Made by a program: the position numbers and the translations under genes. The notes beneath the pieces were generated by a model that had not been told where the DNA came from, made no database searches, and was given only the letters and a program-made list of their open reading frames with translations. 12,654 nt of DNA from Larix sibirica. Taxonomy: Eukaryota > Streptophyta > Pinopsida > Pinales > Pinaceae. Below are positions 6,973 to 12,654 of this stretch, piece after piece (position 1 is the stretch's first letter; each line of letters starts with the position of its first letter). The DNA is taken from contig NWUY0300004778.1 in assembly GCA_004151065.3 (NCBI GenBank), positions 13,955 to 26,608 of the forward strand, in the 5' to 3' direction.

Positions 6973-8778
6973 AATCATTTTTTGAAGGATGAATAGGTGT
7001 ATAGGAGAGCAAAGAATCACACATATTTAAATAAGAGATTTAGTAAGAAAACAGAGGCAAGTTCCAGCAAAATGAAAGAAGAATTAGAAGAAGCAGTGAG
7101 AAAGAAATCTAAAGAAGAATCTATGGCTGCAAAAAATGCAAAGAAGTTGCAAGAAGAGGAGATAGATAAGAAGAAAGAAGAAGAAAGAAAAAAGGAAGTA
7201 AAATCTGAAGAGGCAAGAATAAAAGCAGAGAAGGAAGAAGGAGGAAAAGTGGCTACAAAAGAATAGGGAAAGATATTCGAAGCTGAAGCATTAAAGAGGA
7301 AAACTGAAGAAGAACGAGTCAAGAAAGTTGTGGAAGCCCAAAACTTGCAGGAAGAGAGTGAGAAGAAAGATATGGAAGTAAATAATCCCGCTGATCCTAA
7401 TACTGAAGTACCTCTTACAAGAGGACATCTTTCTTTTGCTGAGCTAGGGCTCACGCCATTTACACCATCAAAGCAACACTCAGTTTCTAAGCTTCAAACA
7501 ATAGTTTTCGACTTGAAAAGGAAAACCATTATGAAAATAACAGAGAAGAGATTGAAAGTGGCTCAAAAACCATATATAGTGATAGTACAGGAGGTTGCGG
7601 TGATAGAAGGCATGAAAAAATATCGTAAATTCACGGCTTCAATGAATGTGGATGCTGCACAGGAAAATGCATATAATATTGACAAATTGATTGAAGATGT
7701 AGAAAGAAGTAAAGCTAAAGTGATCAAACTAAAAGACAATTTAGTACAATCCCACAATGAGGGGATTGAAATGAGGAGACAACGGGATGCCCTGGAGTTA
7801 GAAAAGGAGAAAATCTTGCATATTTTTCAAAGCCTTGAAGATTAAAGGGACTCTTTGAATGTACAATTAGTAATTATGGAAGGTGAGAAGGATGACTTTC
7901 AGGCTTGGATAAGCGAGTTAGAGGACAAAGAAACTCAACTAGATCAATAGATTGAATCTCTCACAATAGAAAAGGGATCTTTGTAAGCCCGGGTAGCAGA
8001 GTTAACCAAAGAAAATGAGTCTCTAGTGGAGAAACTGAACTCTGCTCAAAACAAAAAGTAGTATTTAATGTTGTTCTATGAATATGCACCAACATTACAA
8101 GAAAAAATGTTTAGTTGTCAACAATTTCCCACTGAGCAATCATATGAGTTGCAAGTGATGGTGATTAGACCTAAGCAAATCTCCGAGGAAGCTATAACTA
8201 CTAGGAAAAAGCTCACAGAAGTCTATGGCGGGATGAAATTTTTAAGTGCTTGGAGAAAAAGGGCTAAAGAAATTCCTCCAAATATTCCCAAGAGGTCCAC
8301 TGTTGAGATCAAGTTACACTTCGCGCTCTTGGATAATTGCCAAAAGGAAGAGAAAAATTTACAGGGAAAAGTGAATGATTCCATCACAAAATGTGAAGAT
8401 ATTCAACAAGGTATTTGCGAGGCTTTCGAAAAATGTCATCTACCTTCTCCTGGCACCATCGAAGAATTAATACCAAAATAGAAACGCTTAGTGGAATTGA
8501 GAACCATTAAAGACGAAGATATCGCTGCCATCAAAGGTATGAACACCCTTACTGCAGAAGATATTAAGTAGTGAATAGCAGAAGCCACGATGAATACTTT
8601 TTACTTAGGAAATGACCACAACACAACAACCAAGGGAGTGAATGCTATGACCAAAGATATACCTCTTCATGAAGTGTATTTCAAATTATTGGAGCCTCAA
8701 CAAATAAATGTAATTGCTTATGAGAGTGGTATTTCGAATGATTACATCCAAAGTCAAGAAAAGGCACCTTCAAAATAA
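6973..8778 (+). pseudogene. Long unrecognised protein, C-terminal Lys/Glu-rich coiled-coil half
   Basis: A single frame holds for 602 codons without any insertion or deletion, broken only by stops at 6994, 7264, 7843, 7948, 7984, 8059, 8479, 8569 and 8572, and ends at TAA 8776-8778. Parts in order are: a basic segment (NHTYLNKRFSKKTE); a Lys/Glu/Ala-rich single-helix-like stretch, about 7060-7370; a conserved-looking linker LSFAELGLTPFTPSK (7430-7475); a small mixed domain (QKPYIVIVQEVAVIEG); long heptad coiled coils (about 7680-8060); and a helical tail with KFLSAWRKRAKEIPPNIPKRS (first 20 residues near 8238-8297). There are no signal peptide, membrane segment or zinc finger. Every internal stop sits where Gln or Arg would fit (for example between DQ and IESL, or KK and YLML). 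The minus-strand open frame at 7017-7454, rich in Ser and Phe, is the shadow of the Lys/Glu repeat. Confidence 0.6.
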
Positions 8779-9349
8779 TGTCATATTGTATTTTATTTTA
8801 CTATTTTGGTTATTTATGTTGCAACCACAAAAGGAAGAAATAGTGGAAAACAAAGAGTTTGAAGGGAATATGAAGTGAGGGGTCACTTTAAAATTTATTT
8901 TGTAAAGATAAATAGGGAGGGTTAGAGAGAATAGGGGATTTTGGCTTGTTAAATTTTGGATTAGTCTCATGTTGTAAGAAAACTATTTTTCTACTAATGA
9001 GAAAAGACAATTTTGCTGGGTGAAGGCTTACATGGAGTATTACATGGAAATATGTGAATGAATGTGAAAAATGATTTCTCTTTTTTTTCATCAATATGCT
9101 ATGAGATCTTTCCTCTTCTATTGGATTATGATAATGGTTTATGAATCATATTATTGTTTGTGAATATGAAATACAATTTTATGTGTATCTATGAGTAATG
9201 AATGAATAAATGCCACATCAAAGTTATATTTGTGAATATTATACTGCAACTGTGAATACATTTATTTCAATAGTTAATTGTTGGAGTTGTAATAAGCAGT
9301 TATAGTCATTACTCTAATTTTAATTTCGCTCCTTGAAAGGATAGTTTAA
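8779..9349. other. AT-rich non-coding stretch after the pseudogene
   Basis: No gene is seen. The sequence is strongly T/A-rich with repeated TGTGAATA/TATGAATC words (9050-9260). A purine-rich run near 8860-8885 (GAAGGGAATATGAAGTGAGG, then GG) could be a polypurine tract if the upstream genes belong to an LTR element, but I could not find an LTR starting after it. Minus-strand open frames here are low-complexity and unconvincing. Confidence 0.35.
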
Positions 9350-9358
9350 ATTAGATAG
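9350..9358 (+). repeat. Left target-site duplication of SINE-like insertion
   Basis: ATTAGATAG, identical to 9477-9485 on the other side of the SINE-like element. Confidence 0.45.
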
Positions 9359-9476
9359 ATTAAAGTTATATATTTTGTTAGGATAGCCTTGGTTGATTGG
9401 TAAAACAAGGGTGATAAGATGAGAGGTAAGAACTTGCACATCATTTTGTGAGGCCTCTGTCTACCAGTTGAACAAG
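9359..9476 (-). mobile_element. tRNA-derived SINE-like insertion
   Basis: On the minus strand the element begins TTGTTCAACTGGTAGACAG, which resembles a Pol III A box in a tRNA head (consensus type TAGCTCAACTGGTAGAG). It is followed about 30 bases later by CAAGTTCTTACCTC, a weak B box (GTTCRANNC type). It ends in an A/T-rich tail. The 9-bp word ATTAGATAG flanks it on both sides (9350-9358 and 9477-9485), as expected for target-site duplication. It is shorter than most plant SINEs and seems to lack the first bases of the tRNA head, so it may be 5'-truncated. An inverted pair CCTTG/CAAGG lies inside. Family not recognised. Confidence 0.4.
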
Positions 9477-9485
9477 ATTAGATAG
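9477..9485 (+). repeat. Right target-site duplication of SINE-like insertion
   Basis: ATTAGATAG, identical to 9350-9358. Confidence 0.45.
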
Positions 9486-9659
9486 GATCATGTATAGTTA
9501 TAACCAGAACTTTTCATTTGCATTACTTAATAATTAAACTTAAACAGTTGACCGGGACATAACCAATAAACCCACAACAACGGTATACCCTAGATTAGCC
9601 GAACTGTAACCGGATGGATTCTCCATCCCAAACAGTGTATAGTCTAATTGGGACTTTTC

Positions 9660-10095
9660 ATTGGGGAGAATACCTACTATCGATTCAAGGATTTTTCCAG
9701 GTGTCAACACCTACCTAGTCAAAATCATCAAATCTATGCAAGAAACTCACCATCTCTTGCACACCTCATACCGCAATGTATTGTGACCTATAAGTAATAA
9801 AGTGCATGCTTTACAGCTACTTTGTGGATTCTTGTCTCAAACATATACTAGCTCAAAGTGTTCACTATAAAACATATATTGGGTCTAGGATTAAATAGAT
9901 ACATCAAAGATTCATTCAATTGTCTATACACTAAAGCATCTATTGAATGTGAATCCAAATCAATTTGCAGCTTAAAATTTAGTGCATTGGGAGTAGCTAA
10001 GGGTTTACATTGAATAATTATAAATCTCTTTAGAATCTCAGTTGCATACGTACTTACCCTATCTAAGGAACACTTCACATGGACTCTATGACACT
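9660..10095 (-). pseudogene. Copia RT connection and start of RNase H
   Basis: The open part 9848-10078 reads TYATEILKRF, then CKPLATP, then DALVYRQLNESLMYLFNPRP and NICFIVNTLS, a close match to the family's connection region (Yr.lvGsLmYLtntRPDicfaVn.lS). Beyond it, with more shifts, there are traces of GMRCARDGEFL and a D-F-D...VGVDTWKN stretch (about 9690-9780) that match the beginning of RNase H (dGe..l.Gy.DsDwaG...drks). The rest of RNase H, including the AEAEY block, was not found, so the fragment stops near 9620-9660. Confidence 0.75.
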
Positions 10096-10866
10096 TATAA
10101 ACTTGAGAAATAATACATCAGTCCAATGTCCTTCATCTCAAACTCTTGTGCCAAATTTTCCTTGCACCCTACTATGAACTTTTTATAACTTCCTATAAGT
10201 ATTAGGACATATACATACTAGAAAAAAACAAGTAGAATAGATCTATCAAATAAATAATAAAGATTGAGATTTGTAGAATTTTTGGTGAAGCCCAAGCATA
10301 CAAAGTATCCATTGATCCTAAAGTACGAAGCATGTGGTGCTTTCTTTAGCTCATAAAAGGATTTCTTCCACTTGCATACATGGGTATCTCACCCATGGAT
10401 GTGAAAACCTCTTAGTTTATTAATGTATACTTCCCCCTTAGACACATAATTAAGGAAGGTTATCTTTACATCCATCTAATATAATCGCCAGTTCTAGAAA
10501 TTGATGTTAGAGACATGATAGTCCTAATAGAAATATACTTCGCAACTAGAGAAAATGTATCCTTATAGTTGACTCCCTCTGTTTGAGAGAATCCTCCAGC
10601 TAGAACTCGAGCCTTATACTTCTTTATGTTTTTGTCATCTACATGCCTTAACTTGTACAACCATCTCAAATCAACCACTAATTTCCCCTCTAGTCTAGAC
10701 ACAATATCCCAAACATCATTCTTCATGATGGAGGTGTACTCCTCCAACATGGCATATTTCTATACCTACTCACCTGTTGCCTCCCCATAACTAGAAGTGT
10801 GTACAACAATATTGGAAGACATCAATGCAATCAATTAGAAAGCTTCTTAGAAGGACGACTTACCTA
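10096..10866 (-). pseudogene. Copia reverse transcriptase with preceding linker
   Basis: The linker (RPSKKLSN, ALMSS, YGEAT) leads into the clean open part 10466-10750: LEEYTSIMKNDVWDIV, LRWLYKLRHVDDKNIKKYKA, then GGFSQTEGVNYKDTFS. These are hallmark blocks of the plant Copia reverse transcriptase, with strong agreement to the family pattern (EEy.SI.kNdvWdiv; RWlyKlK; kyKARlvA.GFsQ.eGvdy.eTFsPVa). The next frame has RWM-DVK, SFYELKKAPHASYFRINGY, and an FEMKDIGLMYYF block near 10100-10150. The catalytic YVDDL box is YVYVL at 10203-10217, with both aspartates gone and a stop just before it. The enzyme, which copies element RNA into DNA, cannot work here. Confidence 0.88.
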
Positions 10867-11115
10867 AAAACAAGTATTTGGAGCACCAACTTCCACCTTT
10901 GCATATTGTAATGTCTATGTAGGCCATCTTGTACTCTTAGTTTTACTAAGTGGTAAATGTGTCTTTGTACTTGTTCTAGAATATGATTGATCCAACTCCG
11001 ATTTACCTAGAATCTATCAATCAACATTTGGGGTGGAAACTTTAACCTCCTCAATTTGTGTTGAAGGCTTCTAAGATTTAGAGGACCCTGCATTATAAAC
11101 TAACTTAACATGTTA

Positions 11116-11270
11116 GCTTACAACTATCTTCCATTGAGTTGGAATGTAGACTTTGTAAACCATAGAAGTCTCATTGTATCCACAAAAATACCCTTCAAAA
11201 TAGAGGGTTTCAACTTAGTTCTTTTCACCTTAGGAATACAAATATATAGGTCAACTAAAAACATGAAAAG
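11116..11270 (-). pseudogene. Copia integrase C-terminal tail
   Basis: On the minus strand, frame one gives LYICIPKVKRTKLKPS followed by LKGIFV, then a shift gives GYNETSMVYKVYIPTQWKIV and a stop at 11113. This is the typical end of a Copia integrase module, where the family pattern is roughly C.vyihipk.kR.Kl.ps, then kGifvGY.e.s.aYriyiP. The usual FGC just before is replaced by FLVD. One frameshift between GIFV and GYN disables it. Upstream (11290-11410, minus) PTKLFGGKKPHNSHL may be more of this element, but I cannot align it. Confidence 0.75.
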
Positions 11271-11417
11271 GTTGTTACATGGAAATTTCGTCATCACAAT
11301 GATAATGAACCATGTACCTTCAATATTTCCCTAATCCTTGAAGTATCTTTGATAAAACTTGTCAGGGAGATGAGAATTATGAGGTTTCTTCCCTCCAAAT
11401 AGCTTAGTTGGTAGCAT

Positions 11418-11562
11418 TGTTGCAGGTTGATGTATGAAAACTTGCGACACTCTTCATTGTCGCAGGTTGCTTTATAGAAACTTGAGACACTTTCGAATCT
11501 TGCTTTCATCCAGACTCCGACACCCCTTAATGTCGCAAATCGCTCTTTATAGGGGTGCGACA
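11418..11562 (+). repeat. Array of four inverted-repeat units, 7-bp arms and 18-nt spacers
   Basis: Four units have the same geometry: arm of 7, spacer of exactly 18, arm of 7. Unit 1: TGTTGCA 11418-11424 and TGCGACA 11443-11449. Unit 2: TGTCGCA 11458-11464 and TGAGACA 11483-11489. Unit 3: TTTCGAA 11491-11497 and TCCGACA 11516-11522. Unit 4: TGTCGCA 11531-11537 and TGCGACA 11556-11562, perfect, and extending to 9 bp (11529-11537 with 11556-11564). Unit starts are 40, 33 and 40 bp apart. The spacers are related (GGTTGATGTATGAAAACT, GGTTGCTTTATAGAAACT). A minus-strand open frame covers the array but is not protein-like. This may be a tandem protein-binding site array or transposon subterminal repeats. 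Confidence 0.75.
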
Positions 11563-11732
11563 TTGTATGTTTGAATGGAAAAAAAGAAGGTTTGAGGAGC
11601 TTCTAGAGAGAATCCCCTCGTGGATGGATATTCCCTCCTATTAGGGTGGATCTCAGCCGAACCCCTTACTTGTTGGAATCACACCCTATCCTTCTCCCCT
11701 TATATCTCATCTCCTCCGTATCCCTTTTGTCC

Positions 11733-11739
11733 TATAAAT
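11733..11739 (+). promoter_or_regulatory. TATA box
   Basis: CCTATAAATGC is a near-ideal plant TATA box, set in a C/T-rich region (11650-11730) and followed by a purine-rich leader. Transcription would start near 11765. It could drive a host gene whose first coding exon is at 12081, or be the promoter of an LTR starting at TGTTGGAATC (11671). Confidence 0.5.
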
Positions 11740-11895
11740 GCAAACTCATTCCCATGGGTGAAGGGGGGAAGAGTTCATAGTAGCTAAGTGTTGGAGAATT
11801 TGTGTTGAACCTTTGATAGGCATTATCTTGGGGCAAGGTGACAAGTTAAGGAAAAGAACCCATTGGAAGGACCTTCACAATATCAAGGCATGGTT

Positions 11896-12068
11896 GTAAG
11901 TATTTTCATTATTTGTTCATGATACAACAATATATTCTCTTTCCCATAGATATTTTTCTTATGTGATCTAAATATTTAGAGCATTTCTCCTCGACTATTT
12001 GCTTAGATCTTATCACTATTATATTATTGTTTTCGCTTGTTTTGTTTTGTGTTGTCTCCATCTACAAG
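11896..12068 (+). other. Possible 5'-leader intron
   Basis: GGTT|GTAAGT at 11896 is a strong donor-like sequence. A T-rich stretch ends in CATCTACAAG (AG at 12067-12068), a good acceptor. The interval is 173 bp and T-rich throughout, as plant introns are. No transcript evidence is available. Confidence 0.3.
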
Positions 12069-12080
12069 TCATCAACCAAA

Positions 12081-12129
12081 ATGAAGGAGATGCAAGGCAC
12101 AACTAGCGAGGACAAACTTCAATCACAAG
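12081..12129 (+). CDS. Possible first coding exon of an unknown gene (partial)
   Basis: ATG at 12081 sits in a favourable plant context (ACCAAAATGAAGG). It opens MKEMQGTTSEDKLQSQ before a donor-like CAAG|GTATGA at 12130. If not spliced there, the frame ends after 23 codons at 12149. Together with the TATA box at 11733 and the candidate leader intron, this looks like the start of a transcription unit running off to the right. No later exon can be recognised in 12150-12654, and no function can be assigned. It may be part of a retrotransposon LTR or leader instead. Confidence 0.2.
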
Positions 12130-12149
12130 GTATGAGATCTCTTCACTAG

Positions 12150-12442
12150 TTATTACTTTGATTGCATGATCTAGGGAAAGTTTTATATTCTGCTCTATTT
12201 TGTTTTGGATGTGAACCATTCAGACTAGGGAATTTAGTCTTTGTCTACATTGTTCGAATAATCCATCAAAAAAATTGGTGAATCCACTAGGGATGAATTA
12301 TTCTCTAGATTTTCCATTTCCTTAGTCTTAGTTCCATTCTGAGTTCAACCATCAGAGTCATTGGTTGATCCAGTATGACTCACCAACTCATAGCTCTCCG
12401 AGTCAGTGTGAAATTTGTTTGATTTTACATATTTCACTCGCC
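12150..12442 (+). other. T-rich non-coding stretch
   Basis: No gene is seen. Around 12348-12364 the sequence has ATCAGAG followed by CATTGG, faintly like a plant primer-binding site (TGGTATCAGAGC type), just after a possible LTR end CA at 12346-12347. A short inverted pair GACTC/GAGTC lies at about 12376-12403. Confidence 0.3.
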
Positions 12443-12550
12443 TGTCACATCCTTTTTTTAATAGACATAGTGACACTATAACCCCTGGGTCTCTTTTCTG
12501 CCTACGACACTATAGATTATCGCACTGGTGTTTTCCTGCAGCTTGTGACA
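12443..12550 (+). repeat. Second inverted-repeat array, 7-bp arms and 19-nt spacers
   Basis: Two clear units have almost the geometry of the 11418-11562 array. TGTCACA 12443-12449 pairs with AGTGACA 12469-12475 (six of seven bases pair). TATCGCA 12518-12524 pairs with TGTGACA 12544-12550 (five of seven). Both spacers are 19 nt. A right arm TACGACA at 12503-12509 suggests a worn middle unit. The word GACACTATA repeats at 12472 and 12506. The arms match the TGTCGCA/TGCGACA consensus of the first array, so the two arrays look related. Confidence 0.5.
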
Positions 12551-12654
12551 CTGTGTCAAAATCAGGTTTTTGTTGGTTTCATGCTCATAGTTTTGAGTGG
12601 GTTGACTATTAGGTTTTCCACTGCTTTTCAATTGTGTTCTTTTACTCTAGAATA

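Larger units (their letters stand above)
9620..11270 (-). mobile_element. Ty1/Copia retrotransposon fragment, internal region
   Basis: Read on the minus strand, pieces of a Copia polyprotein appear in the right order: end of the integrase core, integrase-RT linker, reverse transcriptase, connection, start of RNase H. Gag, protease, the integrase catalytic part and the end of RNase H are missing. No LTR, primer-binding site or polypurine tract flanks it, so it is a truncated copy. It opposes the Gypsy Gag relic and long pseudogene in direction and is a separate insertion. Many stops and several frameshifts make it inactive. Confidence 0.85.

Noticed and set aside
7017-7454. 145-codon minus-strand open frame rich in Ser, Phe and Leu, like a membrane protein
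   Set aside because: It is exactly antisense to the Lys/Glu-rich GAA/AAG repeat of the plus-strand pseudogene; the composition is a mirror effect.
6973-8778. A myosin-, SMC- or kinesin-type protein
   Set aside because: Only generic coiled-coil composition is shared; there is no P-loop, motor or hinge domain.
6973-8778. Stop-codon reassignment or programmed readthrough to explain many in-frame stops
   Set aside because: All three stop codons occur, the upstream half carries frameshifts as well, and neighbouring retroelements are equally decayed; simple pseudogene decay explains it.
9359-9476. A functional tRNA gene
   Set aside because: Only A- and B-box-like words are present; no cloverleaf with acceptor and anticodon stems can be folded, so a SINE-like relic fits better.
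11294-11563. 89-codon minus-strand open frame
   Set aside because: Most of it is the translation of the inverted-repeat array; no Copia or other family match, so it is not called as a gene.
11418-12550. A CRISPR array, because of regular short repeats
   Set aside because: The repeats are 7-bp inverted arms with related, not unique, spacers, in plant DNA without cas genes.

Overview
The window looks like nuclear DNA from a land plant with a large, repeat-rich genome. The evidence is long AT-rich non-coding stretches, relics of both plant LTR-retrotransposon superfamilies, a tRNA-derived SINE-like insertion, TATA-type promoters and splice-like signals. The flavour of the Gag and Copia relics makes a gymnosperm (conifer-like) source plausible, but nothing here proves it. 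I see no bacterial or organellar genes, no CRISPR array, no rRNA and no intact tRNA. No gene in the window is intact; almost everything recognisable is a decayed mobile element or pseudogene.

Layout. Positions 1-2300 are non-coding and dominated by diverged repeats: a recurrent GCAYCGATG / TGCACC-type motif, small perfect inverted repeats, and a 249-bp-period direct duplication (1464-1690 and 1713-1926). Positions 2470-3740 on the minus strand form a gene-like island: a 187-codon open frame, extendable to 201 codons across one stop, with a TATA-like box and a 12-bp G-box palindrome upstream. Positions 3857-4499 (+) hold a Ty3/Gypsy-type Gag relic ending near a degraded zinc knuckle. Positions 5015-8778 (+) hold the most substantial object: a pseudogene of about 1,230 codons for a long protein that I do not recognise. 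It has an N-terminal globular half and a C-terminal Lys/Glu-rich and coiled-coil half; seven frameshifts lie in the first half and only in-frame stops in the second. It follows the Gag relic on the same strand with no pol between them, so the two may belong to one unusual non-autonomous element.

From 9350 to 9485 there is a SINE-like insertion with a 9-bp target duplication. From 11270 down to about 9620 on the minus strand lies a decayed Ty1/Copia polyprotein (end of integrase, linker, reverse transcriptase with its YVDD box destroyed, connection and start of RNase H). The right end, 11400-12654, carries two arrays of short inverted repeats of near-fixed geometry (7-bp arms, 18-19-nt spacers). 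Between them are a TATA box and a leader with a possible splice donor, acceptor and small first coding exon. That interval could instead be an LTR.

Most interesting for follow-up are the long unrecognised pseudogene with its Gag neighbour, and the tandem 7-18-7 inverted-repeat arrays.
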